Below are positions 43,614-52,986 of a DNA stretch of 64,000 nt, one piece after another. The first letter of the stretch is position 1. Every line of letters begins with the position of its first letter. The stretch comes from an uncultured Bacteroidota bacterium (GTDB lineage: Bacteria > Bacteroidota > Bacteroidia > 2-12-FULL-35-15): NCBI GenBank assembly GCA_903847205.1, contig CAINDA010000037.1:1-64000 (forward strand), given 5' to 3'. The notes beneath the pieces were generated by a model that had not been told where the DNA came from, ran no database searches, and worked only from the letters and a program-made list of their open reading frames with translations. The translations under genes were made by a program, and so were the position numbers.

Positions 43614-45020
43614 TTATCCGAACATTTTGCCGGGGTTTAGAATTGCTTTGGGGTCGAAGAGTAGTTTAATTCCTTTTTGAATTTCTAATGCTTTTTCGGA
43701 GAAAACTATCCCCATATAATCCTGCTGAATAAGGCCTATGCCATGTTCACCGCTGATGGTTCCGTTCAGCTTTTTGCAGATTGTAAATATTTCGGCTATA
43801 GCATCTTTAATGTACTTTCCGTTCCACTGTTCATCTGTTAAATCGGTTTTTATAATACGGATATGCAGATTACCATCGCCGGCATGGCCGTAGCAGACAG
43901 ATTTAAATTTATATTTTTCTCCGACTTGTTTTACTCCTTTTACAAGTTTGGGAAGTTCGGCGCGAGGGACGACAGTATCCAGCTCTTTGCTTACTGCATT
44001 GGCTTTTACAGCTTCATTAATTTTCCGGCGCAGCTTCCATAATTCCTGTTTCTGAGATTCTGAATCTGCAAATAAAATATCAGCGACATTATATCCGGCC
44101 ATCAATTCAGAAACCGATTCCATCTCTTTCATCAATACTTCCAAATCATTACCGTCTGTTTCAATCAATAAATGAGCTTGAATATCGTCTTCGAGTTTTA
44201 CAACAGAGCTTTCAGTATATCTGCTGACCCAATCGAGGGCATCGCGGTCCATCAGTTCCATTGCACTGGGGATGAACCCTGCACGGAATACTTCACTCAC
44301 TGCAGCGCAGGCTTCATCCAAAATCCGGAAAGGCACCAGCATCAATAAATTATGTTTAGGATATGGCAGCAGTTTCACAATTATTTTTGTAACAATACCA
44401 AGTGTTCCTTCGCTGCCAACCATTAACTGGGTTAGGTTATAACCTGTTGAATTTTTCAACGTATTTGCTCCTGTGTAAATTATTTCGCCCGTAGGCAGCA
44501 CCACTTCTAAGTTGAGAATATAATCTTTGGTAGTACCGTATTTCACGCATTTAGGTCCGCCGGAACTTTCAGCCACATTGCCTCCTAAAAAGCAGCTTCC
44601 TTTGCTTGCCGGATCAGGCGGATAAAATAAGCCGAGTTCTTTTACAGCATTCTGGAATGCTTCATTGATAACACCCGGCTCTACTGAGGCCTGAAGATTT
44701 CTTATATCAATTTCAAGAATTTCATTAAACCGTTCCATGGAAAGAACAATACCTCCGTGTATCGGTAAAGCCCCGCCGCTTAAGCCTGTTCCGGCTCCGC
44801 GTGGTGTTACAGGGATTGATTCTTTATTTGCAATTATTAATATTTCTGAAATCTCCTTTGCTGTGCGGGGTTTTAGAACTGCTTCGGGAAGAAACAAAAG
44901 TTTTTCTGTTTCATCGTGGCCGTAATTGGAAAGAGTTTCTGAATCGAATTTAAGGTATGTTTCTCCGACAATCTGCTGGAGCTGCTTTATAATAAGAGGT
45001 GATATTTTATTGTAAATCAT
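43614..45020 (-). CDS. FAD-binding oxidase, GlcD/D-lactate dehydrogenase type
   Basis: A 468-residue enzyme oxidising a 2-hydroxy acid. The PCMH FAD-binding domain shows VTPRGAGTGLSGGALPIHGG, NVAESSGGPKCVKYG and GYNLTQLMVGSEGTLGIVTK. The C-terminal FAD-oxidase domain has CYGHAGDGNLHIRI and the terminal NGTISGEHGIGLIQ...LDPKAILNPGKMF. These match glycolate oxidase subunit GlcD and D-lactate dehydrogenases. No GlcE or GlcF lies nearby, so it may act alone, probably passing electrons to the quinone pool. Confidence 0.92.
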   Translation of the reverse strand: MIYNKISPLIIKQLQQIVGETYLKFDSETLSNYGHDETEKLLFLPEAVLKPRTAKEISEILIIANKESIPVTPRGAGTGLSGGALPIHGGIVLSMERFNEILEIDIRNLQASVEPGVINEAFQNAVKELGLFYPPDPASKGSCFLGGNVAESSGGPKCVKYGTTKDYILNLEVVLPTGEIIYTGANTLKNSTGYNLTQLMVGSEGTLGIVTKIIVKLLPYPKHNLLMLVPFRILDEACAAVSEVFRAGFIPSAMELMDRDALDWVSRYTESSVVKLEDDIQAHLLIETDGNDLEVLMKEMESVSELMAGYNVADILFADSESQKQELWKLRRKINEAVKANAVSKELDTVVPRAELPKLVKGVKQVGEKYKFKSVCYGHAGDGNLHIRIIKTDLTDEQWNGKYIKDAIAEIFTICKKLNGTISGEHGIGLIQQDYMGIVFSEKALEIQKGIKLLFDPKAILNPGKMFG

Positions 45021-45111
45021 TTTATTTGCGATATGTTAAAATTAAAATAACAACGGAGGCATGGAGTTCAGGGAGAAACACGGAGATAAAGTAAAAAAAC
45101 TGTGTTTATTT

Positions 45112-45144
45112 AAACCTGTCAGGTTTTGAAAACCTGACAGGTTT
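45112..45144. repeat. Perfect palindromic hairpin between two minus-strand genes
   Basis: AAACCTGTCAGGTTTT and AAAACCTGACAGGTTT are perfect 16-bp arms around one base. It could terminate 45164-48691, but the lack of a T run and the perfect dyad suggest a dispersed palindromic repeat. Confidence 0.7.
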
Positions 45145-45163
45145 GTACGCTTCACTACCATCG

Positions 45164-48100
45164 CTATCTTTCAAGGTTTACAAAACCATTATATTCAATA
45201 ACTTTATCAGAACAGTTTGTTTTACCGGTTACCATCCAATAATAAACGCCTGTGTCGCATTTTTTATTTTTTAAATTGTTACCGTCCCAGCCTTTGGTTG
45301 ATTCGCCGGTTTCAAAAACTTTATTCCCCCATCTGTCGAATATCTGCAGGTTATAAGTTACGAAATCGTATGTTTTATGAGGATTTGCGAGTTCTACGAT
45401 AGGAAAAAACAAATCGTTTATACCGTCGCTATTAGGCGAGAAAACATTTGTGGGTGTGGAGCCCGAGAACTGCTGAAAAACCGAGCTGTCGATAGCTGTT
45501 GTTTTAAACATACAGCCGTTATGAAACCATGTAAATGAATAATTATTTAATCCGTTTATAGGCGCGTAATAATTAGTCTGGTTTCCTCCTGCCAAAGCAA
45601 CACCTGCATTATACCATTGAAACGGCGCTGCAGCAATAGCTATCCCGGCATCGGATAAAAGGAGCACCACATTTTTTTCTCCCTGACAGTAAGTGGTATG
45701 GATATTCATTGTATCAATTGTCGGGTTTGATAAAATAGTAAACGAGGCAGATGCAGTGCAGGAGCCGGTTGTAACAGATAATGCATAAGTGCCAGCCGGA
45801 ATATTATTTAAAACATTGGTGTTATTGCCCGGATATCCTGTCCAGTTATACTGATAAGCACCGCCTGTACCGCCGGTTACAGCTGCTGTAACCGAACCGC
45901 TTGTTCCGTTTGAGCAGGTTTTGGTTACTGTTCCGTTTATCTGCAAAGGCGTGTAAACATCAATAGTATCAACTATTACCCTGACACATTGATTGCTGTC
46001 GGAAATTGTTAAGGTATAAATTCCGGAGCCTACTCCGCTGAGTATATTGGTGATATCGGCCGGAAAGCCTGTCCATGAATAGGTATAAGGAGTTATGCCT
46101 CCGGAGGCAGTAACGGAGATATTTCCTGAATTTACAATTGCACAGTTATAATTTGCTGACGATACTGCTGTGAGCGGAAGAGGCTGTGTTAATGTATAAC
46201 CGAAAGCCTGGATGCATCCTCCTGCATCGGTAATTGTGCCGGCATAGTTACCGGCATGAATGCCGTGGATCTGGGTGCCTGTTACTGCAGGAGAAGTCCA
46301 GTTAACAGTATAAGGACCTGAACCTCCTGTTGGTATTATTTTTAAAGTGGTGGTATCATTAAAGCATTTGAGTGATCCTGTAAAAGAATAATTTATAGGA
46401 GTCGGGATATTCACTACTAATGCCTGATACACGTTTCTGCAGCCTCCGTTATCGGTAATTGTAAGTGTATAAGTACCGGGAGCAAGGCCGGTAACCGAAT
46501 TGGAGTTGGGCAGTCCGTTTGACCATACATAATTAAAAGGCGGAGCGCCGTTTTGAGTTGTAATTGTAATGGCCCCGCTGTTTACAGTACCTCCGCATCC
46601 GGTAGTAACAACTGCTGTAGAAGAAAATGCACCGGGCCCGGCATTAATCACAACTGTATCATGAACTACCTGCTGCAAACATGAACCTTCTGAAACAGTA
46701 ACAATATATGTTCCCGGAGGAATGTTTGTGATTGTTGTTCCGTTTTGAACGGGAGAAGTATTCCAGACAATGGTGTAAGGAGGACTGCCCCCGGTAATAA
46801 CTGCTGTTGCTGAGCCGGGAGAAGCACATGTAGCATCGGTTGACGATGTTGTAACTGCCAATGTTCCGCCGCTAGTGCAGGCTACAGCGCCTGTTGGCAC
46901 AAGAGCAGAAACAAATCCGTGACCGCATACATACAGCACGCCGTTATCACTCCAGTTAACATCAAATACCACATCGGGCATTGTATAGGTATTAACCAAT
47001 GTTAAAGCGGTATCGTATTGTTTTACAAAATTATTGTTTCCTAAAAACAAATTGCCGCAATCATCAGCAGAAACGCCGCCCCAATACATTAATGAGGAAT
47101 CGTTGGCAGCGGGAAAACTTATTCTTTTATATCTTAATAAATTCCCTGTAGGGCCGTCCCATTTTTTTAAAACATATCCATCGTAGGAATACACAATTTT
47201 ATTTGAGGTTGTTAACCCGTTGTACCCATTTGAGAAACTGGAGCCAGTATAATAAGTAACACTGGAACATTCCTTAAATGAATAATTTGTATTTACGTTA
47301 TAGGTAACCGGAAGCAATGACGGCAGAGGTAGTTTTACCAATTGATTTTCATAAAGCCCATCGGCAAAACCGGCAGATAAATTAGTTTCCTGGTAACAGT
47401 TGCCGTAATTATCAAGGGTTAACAAGCCAACATCGTGGCAGCAGTTGGCTGTGGGGATATACTGCACGGGCGAGAGATTGACCAGACTTGAATCTAAAAA
47501 ACATGTTTGATAGGTGGGCGTTGTAACTCCACCTCCTGCAATAACGGCTTGATGCGTGCATCGGCTGAAGCCTATGCGCCACATTTCTTCGAACTGTGAA
47601 TTGCCCGCGAACGTAGCTAATACAGTGGAATTTGAATTTATTTTTATAACCTGGGCGCCGGAGGAGCTGTTAAAACCTTCAACAATATAAATGTTATTTG
47701 AATTTCTGTCAACTGCAAAATCGCCGTAATAGCTCGAAAACAAAGTGGGCGAAAATGACCATATCAGCGCGCCTGCGGGACTGTATTTTAAAACTTCAAA
47801 AGGGCCTCCGCCTGTTCCGCCGTAAGCGTAGGCATTTCCCTGATTATCAAAATCAACATCGTAAGCATCATTGCCGCCTGCAAAATTAGGAGTGGCTGTC
47901 CAGGGGTCGATAACAATGGTTTCGGATGTATTATTTTCAATATCAAAACCTATTTGATTGTCGGTAATTTTAAATCTGCTTTTTACAATAATTCTTGTAT
48001 TTTGAACATAAGCGGCTGGCTGGTGATGAATTATTTTTCCGAACTCGGAATAGACTTCTATGTTATTTTTTTTGAGTTTAAATTTTGAGTTATCAGGAAA

Positions 48101-48691
48101 AAACATTTTTATTTTCCGCGCATCAGCACCGGGATGCAGGTAAAAACTGTATTCGATGCCTGATGAATCTTTGGGAAATTCAAACACTACGTCAATATCA
48201 GGATAGATATTTTTATAAATTAATTTCGCGAAAGCATCGGCTTTAATGGTTCCTTTTTTATTCTTGCTTTTTAAATCGGAATAGGAATAAAAATTACTCA
48301 CTTTGTTTTCGGCAGCTACTGCAGCGTTTGATTCGTCGAATTTTAGTTCACAAAACTTTTCTGAGAGTTTGAAAAGCATATCCTTTTCTGGTTCATCTTC
48401 ATTTTCTGGAAACGTATTTTTGTTTTCTTTTTCTTCCGCTTCAGTTTTATTCTTTTTTACTTTTTCTTTGCGGCTGATGGTATAGCCCGATTTTGTGAAG
48501 TAATAACGTACGCCGTCGATTTTAGCAGTAAATAAAACAGCTTCGTTATTTGGTAATTTAACATCATCAAACTGTCCTTTATTTTCAATAAAGTTTTTTT
48601 GTTCGAACGGATTTTTCTGAACCCATTTGGTTTGAGCATTCAATAATTGAAGGCTTAATAGTAGAAGAATAGTGCTGTATCGTTTTAACAT
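45164..48691 (-). CDS. Large SprB-repeat adhesin with gliding-motility C-terminal domain
   Basis: An 1175-residue exported protein from ATG 48689-48691, which begins a signal peptide (MLKRYSTILLLLSLQLLNAQ); 26 residues further upstream are open but unlikely. Residues about 20-270 form a conserved N-terminal domain (NFIENKGQFDD, RYYFTKSGYTISRKE, SGIEYSFYLHPGADARKIKM). A propeller-like region follows, then about six SprB-type repeats (GGSPPYTIVWNTSPV, LAPGTYTLTITDNGGC). The last about 90 residues are the gliding-motility-associated T9SS type B sorting domain: FSPNSDGINDLF, LQIFDRWGNKVFE, GWDGNNLKNK. It is likely displayed on the cell surface. Confidence 0.92.
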   Translation of the reverse strand: MLKRYSTILLLLSLQLLNAQTKWVQKNPFEQKNFIENKGQFDDVKLPNNEAVLFTAKIDGVRYYFTKSGYTISRKEKVKKNKTEAEEKENKNTFPENEDEPEKDMLFKLSEKFCELKFDESNAAVAAENKVSNFYSYSDLKSKNKKGTIKADAFAKLIYKNIYPDIDVVFEFPKDSSGIEYSFYLHPGADARKIKMFFPDNSKFKLKKNNIEVYSEFGKIIHHQPAAYVQNTRIIVKSRFKITDNQIGFDIENNTSETIVIDPWTATPNFAGGNDAYDVDFDNQGNAYAYGGTGGGPFEVLKYSPAGALIWSFSPTLFSSYYGDFAVDRNSNNIYIVEGFNSSSGAQVIKINSNSTVLATFAGNSQFEEMWRIGFSRCTHQAVIAGGGVTTPTYQTCFLDSSLVNLSPVQYIPTANCCHDVGLLTLDNYGNCYQETNLSAGFADGLYENQLVKLPLPSLLPVTYNVNTNYSFKECSSVTYYTGSSFSNGYNGLTTSNKIVYSYDGYVLKKWDGPTGNLLRYKRISFPAANDSSLMYWGGVSADDCGNLFLGNNNFVKQYDTALTLVNTYTMPDVVFDVNWSDNGVLYVCGHGFVSALVPTGAVACTSGGTLAVTTSSTDATCASPGSATAVITGGSPPYTIVWNTSPVQNGTTITNIPPGTYIVTVSEGSCLQQVVHDTVVINAGPGAFSSTAVVTTGCGGTVNSGAITITTQNGAPPFNYVWSNGLPNSNSVTGLAPGTYTLTITDNGGCRNVYQALVVNIPTPINYSFTGSLKCFNDTTTLKIIPTGGSGPYTVNWTSPAVTGTQIHGIHAGNYAGTITDAGGCIQAFGYTLTQPLPLTAVSSANYNCAIVNSGNISVTASGGITPYTYSWTGFPADITNILSGVGSGIYTLTISDSNQCVRVIVDTIDVYTPLQINGTVTKTCSNGTSGSVTAAVTGGTGGAYQYNWTGYPGNNTNVLNNIPAGTYALSVTTGSCTASASFTILSNPTIDTMNIHTTYCQGEKNVVLLLSDAGIAIAAAPFQWYNAGVALAGGNQTNYYAPINGLNNYSFTWFHNGCMFKTTAIDSSVFQQFSGSTPTNVFSPNSDGINDLFFPIVELANPHKTYDFVTYNLQIFDRWGNKVFETGESTKGWDGNNLKNKKCDTGVYYWMVTGKTNCSDKVIEYNGFVNLER

Positions 48692-49015
48692 GTTCGTTGA
48701 TTTAATTAAGAAAATAAAAATAGGATGCTGATGACGCAGATTATTATGATGAACAAAGATAAAAATCATTTTTTATTAAGAGCTATGGGTATTATCAGTG
48801 TAATTTTTTTAACCGCAAAGACGGAAAGGCGCTAAGTTTAATTAAATATTATCTCGCAAAGACGCAGAGACGCAAAGAAAAAGTTTAATCCCCCTGCTTC
48901 GCGCCGGCATACGCACCCCCCTTTGCTTTCACACATGCGGGCGCTGAAGGGGGATTAAGACGCTGAGTTTAAATAAATAATTAGCCTGCTTCACACTTGT
49001 GCGCGGAAGGAAATT
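48692..49015. other. Intergenic region with degenerate repeats
   Basis: 324 bp with no gene. It holds short near-repeats (CGCAAAGACG, ACGCAGAGACGCAAAG) around 48812-48885 and an inverted pair TAATCCCCCTGCTTCGCGC...GCGCTGAAGGGGGATTA (about 48888-48958). These are dispersed intergenic repeats; the upstream region of the adhesin gene is at the left. Confidence 0.5.
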
Positions 49016-50167
49016 TTATCCCCTCCGTATTTTTTGAATTGTAATTTTTAATTCTTTTTCAATGGTTTTTAACCTGTCCATTTCAGAACTTGTAACTAAG
49101 CTTATTGATAATCCTTTTTTACCTGCGCGGGCTGTGCGTCCGCTGCGGTGAGTATAATATTCGAGCTGTTCGGGGAGCTGGTAATGAATCACAAACTGAA
49201 GGTTATCCACATCAATACCGCGTGCAGCCATATCGGTAGCTACCAGAATCTGAACTTTTTGATTTTTAAAGGCTCGCATTACTTTTTCGCGGTCGCGCTG
49301 CTGTAAGTCGCCGTGAAGGGCTTCGGCAAGGTGGTTGCGGGCAATCAGCTGTTTGGCTAGGGACTGGGTTCCGTCTTTGGTTTTGCAAAATACAATGCCG
49401 CGGCCTTTACCTGCTGTCCGAAGAAATTCGAGCAGGGTATTTAATTTATCTTTGGTATCAATACACTGCACATACTGGTGTTCGATATCGCGGTTCACTA
49501 CATTTTTTACATCAACCACAACTTTATAGGCATCTTCGGCCATGTAGTTCTGAATAATTTCCGTTAACGATTCAGGTATAGTTGCCGAAAACAGCCATGT
49601 ATAACGCTGGCCGTTGGTCTGTTTTAAAATTGTATCAATGCTGTCTTTAAAACCCATGCTGAGCATTTCGTCGGCTTCGTCCAGCACAATGGTTTTAACA
49701 TGTTTTAAACTAATGGCGCGACGCTCTAATAAATCAATCAGCCTGCCGGGAGTAGCTACTACTATATGTGTAGGACGGTTTAAACGGCCTATCTGAATTT
49801 CAATAGGCTCTCCGCCGTAAACGGCTTCGGTAAAAATACGGCTGGGATTATACCGCGCAATGCGGAACAGCTGTTTAGCAATCTGCTGGCCGAGTTCGCG
49901 GGTAGGACATAATACCAGGGCCTGAATTTTTTCGCTTGTTGTATCAACTCCCTGAAGCAATGGAAGTCCGAAAGCTGCTGTTTTGCCGGTGCCCGTCTGC
50001 GCCTGACCAATAAAATCAGTGCCTTCCTTTAATAAAAACGGAATTGATTTTTCTTGTATTTCGGTTGGGGTAATAATGTTGTTTTCGACAAGACCTTGGA
50101 TTAATTCTTTGGTGATGCCTAATTCGGAAAAGGTTGACACAGCTGCTGGATTTAAAATGAATGACAA
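49016..50167 (-). CDS. DEAD-box RNA helicase
   Basis: A 383-residue ATP-dependent RNA helicase. Motifs in order are the Q motif (TPTEIQEKSIP), I AQTGTGKTA, Ia PTRELGQQI, Ib TPGRLID, II VLDEADEM, III SAT, IV-V ATDMAARGIDVDNLQ and VI HRSGRTARAGK. It has only a short basic tail, so it is a core-only helicase of RhlE-like size rather than full DeaD. It unwinds RNA in ribosome assembly or cold response. The longest frame starts at TTG 50165-50167; a GTG nine codons in (50138-50140) is an alternative. Confidence 0.93.
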   Translation of the reverse strand: MSFILNPAAVSTFSELGITKELIQGLVENNIITPTEIQEKSIPFLLKEGTDFIGQAQTGTGKTAAFGLPLLQGVDTTSEKIQALVLCPTRELGQQIAKQLFRIARYNPSRIFTEAVYGGEPIEIQIGRLNRPTHIVVATPGRLIDLLERRAISLKHVKTIVLDEADEMLSMGFKDSIDTILKQTNGQRYTWLFSATIPESLTEIIQNYMAEDAYKVVVDVKNVVNRDIEHQYVQCIDTKDKLNTLLEFLRTAGKGRGIVFCKTKDGTQSLAKQLIARNHLAEALHGDLQQRDREKVMRAFKNQKVQILVATDMAARGIDVDNLQFVIHYQLPEQLEYYTHRSGRTARAGKKGLSISLVTSSEMDRLKTIEKELKITIQKIRRG

Positions 50168-50333
50168 AGATAATGGAATTATAAGGCGGGCAGGGGGGGA
50201 AAGAAATTGAAATGATGGGTTTGCAAGACCTCAGACTCGGCGCTTCTTCTTGAAATAAGGAGAAGGGTTTATTTTATTATGGAAAATTATATCTTTACAA
50301 AAAAAATTATTGTAGAACCCATAAAGTAAAATC

Positions 50334-50543
50334 ATGAAAAAAACATTTGTAATTTTTACTGTCCTAATTTCAACAACACTGTTTTCCTGCAAAAAAGATT
50401 ATATATGCACTTGTACAACTACAATTCCAGGTTATACCAGTTCTACTTCCAATACTATTAAATATACTTTTAAGAAAAATGCAGTGAAGAATTGTGAACA
50501 AAATAATTCAGCCACCAACAATACTGTTTGTGTTCTAAATTAA
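50334..50543 (+). CDS. Small lipoprotein
   Basis: A 69-residue protein with a lipoprotein signal (FVIFTVLISTTLFSC; lipobox LFSC, lipidated cysteine 19). The mature part is short with four further cysteines (YICTCTTTIPG, KNCEQ, VCVLN), possibly two disulphides. The family is not recognised; similar small cysteine-bearing lipoproteins are common in Bacteroidota. It lies upstream of a TapB-like gene on the same strand, but 165 bp apart. Confidence 0.75.
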   Translation: MKKTFVIFTVLISTTLFSCKKDYICTCTTTIPGYTSSTSNTIKYTFKKNAVKNCEQNNSATNNTVCVLN

Positions 50544-50708
50544 ATATCCGGACAAGCCGAATATTGAACCTAATAACATGGCATAGCATTGTTATTAAAA
50601 AAAAAATTTAAGATTAGGCTGAAATATATAGAGTTTCAAAAACTTTGCATTTATTAATTATATTCGCACCCTGATTTTTCAGGCACCATAAAATATAAAA
50701 TCTTTATT

Positions 50709-51380
50709 ATGAAAAAACTTAGTTTGTTTTGTTTGTTTTTAATCTCGGGCTATACATATTCTCAGGATTGCAAAGGATATTATTTTTTACAAAATAATAA
50801 AACCGTTGAAGTTACAGTGTATGATAAGGATGGAAAAGAGAATGGCAAAGTTGTGCATAAAGTAAGCAATGTTACTGCTATCAGCAATGGAGTAAGTGCT
50901 GTTATCAATACCGAAAATTTCAATAAAAAAGGGAAATCAACTTCTACGGCATCAAATACTATTAAATGTGCAGGCGGAGTAATGATGATGGATATTAAGA
51001 TGGGCCTCTCAAAAGAACAGCAGAAGCCTTATGCTGCAACAGCTCAAACCGACAATGCTTTTATTGAATATCCGGCAAATTTAAAAACCGGCGATAACCT
51101 GAAAGATGCTGCAATTAACCTGCATAGTAATTTAAACGGGATGGAACAAAGTACTGAGATGCAGACTACAAACCGGAAAGTACTGGCAAAAGAAACAATT
51201 ACATCGCCGGCCGGAACATGGGAATGTTATAAAATAAGTTATTCTTGCAAAATTACTACTAAGGTGATGTCGATGAGTATTCCAATAAATGTGGAAGGCA
51301 CCGAATGGTTTTCACCTGGTTTTGGAATCGTGAAAACGGAAACCAAATACGGAACTACTCTGGTTACTTCAATTCAATAA
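50709..51380 (+). CDS. TapB-like (DUF3108-related) exported protein
   Basis: A 223-residue protein with a signal peptide (LFCLFLISGYTYSQ). The body has KGYYFLQNNKTVEVTVYDKDGKENGK, then LKTGDNLKDAAINL and the closing TITSPAGTWECYKISY...WFSPGFGIVKTET, which is typical of TapB/DUF3108-like beta proteins in Bacteroidota. It is probably periplasmic. Function is unknown. Promoter-like TATATTCG lies about 42 bp upstream. Confidence 0.8.
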   Translation: MKKLSLFCLFLISGYTYSQDCKGYYFLQNNKTVEVTVYDKDGKENGKVVHKVSNVTAISNGVSAVINTENFNKKGKSTSTASNTIKCAGGVMMMDIKMGLSKEQQKPYAATAQTDNAFIEYPANLKTGDNLKDAAINLHSNLNGMEQSTEMQTTNRKVLAKETITSPAGTWECYKISYSCKITTKVMSMSIPINVEGTEWFSPGFGIVKTETKYGTTLVTSIQ

Positions 51381-51539
51381 TAAATCCTTTTTAAGGAAGG
51401 CTGCTTATTATCCTATTTCTTCGTTCTGATATTTTAACGAAAACCTGCTCTAATTTAAATTGAGGCGCTTAAGGATGCTGTTTTGCTATCCTGTTTCTGC
51501 CTGCACAATAAAATTATTGTATTCTTTTAAAGCAAAGGG

Positions 51540-51612
51540 AAAGCGGGGGTGTTATGCCTGTGAGACCTCATCCCCCGCCCTTCTCCTTGAAAAAAGGAGA
51601 AGGGGGTGTTAT
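51540..51612. repeat. Dispersed intergenic repeat
   Basis: Contains two GGGGGTGTTATG copies (about 51546 and 51602) and the hairpin CTTCTCCTTGAAAAAAGGAG. A related hairpin (CTTCTTCTTGAAATAAGGAG) lies at about 50241-50268. It fills the gap after the TapB-like gene together with unassigned AT-rich DNA. Confidence 0.6.
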
Positions 51613-51641
51613 GTTTAAATTTCTATTCGAAGGAGCACCAT

Positions 51642-52052
51642 TCAAGTAAAGAACATGGCTACCCCAATTAATAATACAGGTAAAATTAATGATTTAGCGA
51701 AATATGTGATAAAAAGTTTTCCATTATAGGAAGTGGAATACCTCTTCAATAAAAACTCATACCTTTTATTATAAAAAATAAGCAAATAATTTATGACTAC
51801 GCATGGCAATATAAATAGAACAATAAAAGAAATAGCATTATCCAATTCCCTTGGAAGAAACGTAAGGTTTAACTTATAAAAATAAAAGCCCACTACGTAC
51901 TTTTGTAAAATCGTCATTATTAATGCCAAATTCATCATCATTGCTAATGACATTAATAACATAGTGCCTAATTTCCAATTATTCTTATTGGCTGGCAATG
52001 ACTTTGCTCTTGCCATACCATCCACCCAAATTCTATAATAAAGACCTATCAT
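51642..52052 (-). CDS. Small integral membrane protein, unknown
   Basis: A 136-residue protein with three predicted membrane helices (about 32-50, 73-93 and 115-134): MLLMSLAMMMNLALIMTIL, ISFIVLFILPCVVINYLLIF and SLILPVLLIGVAMFF. It starts LYYRIWVDGMARAKS with a cytoplasmic basic segment NKNNWKLGT. The pattern recurs in uncharacterised Bacteroidota proteins. It may be co-transcribed with the upstream gene at 52131. Confidence 0.68.
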   Translation of the reverse strand: MIGLYYRIWVDGMARAKSLPANKNNWKLGTMLLMSLAMMMNLALIMTILQKYVVGFYFYKLNLTFLPRELDNAISFIVLFILPCVVINYLLIFYNKRYEFLLKRYSTSYNGKLFITYFAKSLILPVLLIGVAMFFT

Positions 52053-52130
52053 TTCTATTCCGCACTTGTTAGTGTAGTATGAGCACTGCTATTGCAGGGC
52101 CTTCTTTTCTAATCTATATTAATGACTAGT

Positions 52131-52679
52131 TTATAGTTGTTGCTTTTTTTGACGAAAATTTTCTAAATCATTATATATATCTATTAATGCACCCATATTA
52201 TCAATTTCAATAATTTTTCGCTGATTTTCGGATAACAATAATTTTACTTTTTCAATATTATTATCACTAATAAGAATTTCTTTTAAAATTTCTCCTATTA
52301 GAACAAAATCATTTTTTTTAGGGATACTTCCATTAAAAAAAACAATACTAATAGCATCTTCATGATCTACTATTCCTATTTTTTTATCATTGTATGTTGC
52401 ATCCAGCTCCAATTCATAAACAAATAATTCATTATACTTATTAAATATATTTAAAAGGTAATCTACTAATGCATGAAAACTTGTTATTTTAGGATTATTT
52501 TCACTTGAAAAGCATCTATAACTTTCACCTTTGCCAACTTCAAGAAAATAATACAAATCATTTAGTAAATTATCCTTAGGGAAGAGTTTTAATAATTTAA
52601 AAATATTTAAATCTTCTAAATAGAAGACTTCTCTATCTTCTAATATTGTATATGATAATATAAATTCTTTTTTTTCCAT
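52131..52679 (-). CDS. Unknown cytoplasmic protein
   Basis: A 182-residue acidic protein (MEKKEFILSYTILEDREVFY, then FKLLKLFPKDNLLNDLYYFL and DHEDAISIVFFNGSIPKKND). It has no signal or catalytic motif and ends in a helical segment NMGALIDIYNDLENFRQKK. No family is recognised; the look is that of SMI1/immunity-like or uncharacterised small proteins, which is a guess. It is more AT-rich than its neighbours. Confidence 0.6.
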   Translation of the reverse strand: MEKKEFILSYTILEDREVFYLEDLNIFKLLKLFPKDNLLNDLYYFLEVGKGESYRCFSSENNPKITSFHALVDYLLNIFNKYNELFVYELELDATYNDKKIGIVDHEDAISIVFFNGSIPKKNDFVLIGEILKEILISDNNIEKVKLLLSENQRKIIEIDNMGALIDIYNDLENFRQKKQQL

Positions 52680-52986
52680 ATTAATTAAAAAGTATATTCA
52701 GCTATTTCAATCATTTTTCCCCCTGCAATCCGCAAAATTTATAACATCATTTTTTATATTAATAAACCCAACCCAAAAGTATTAAATTCTTAACTGCAAG
52801 ATTGAAATTATCTTATACCTATATAATATCTTGCTCCCCCGCTTGCTTTCTAAAATTTATGCTTTTCATTTCGCATTTATTCCAAATTCGTCATAAAACA
52901 ATCTGCTTTAAATCATATTATCTATAAACGGATGCCAATATTTTTGAGCGCAATTTATTTATTCACAAATTTTAAAATCAATTTAA
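52680..52986. other. Divergent intergenic region
   Basis: 307 bp between divergently transcribed genes. AT-rich; it must contain promoters for both 52131-52679 and the cytochrome gene. No repeat, RNA gene or terminator seen. Confidence 0.45.
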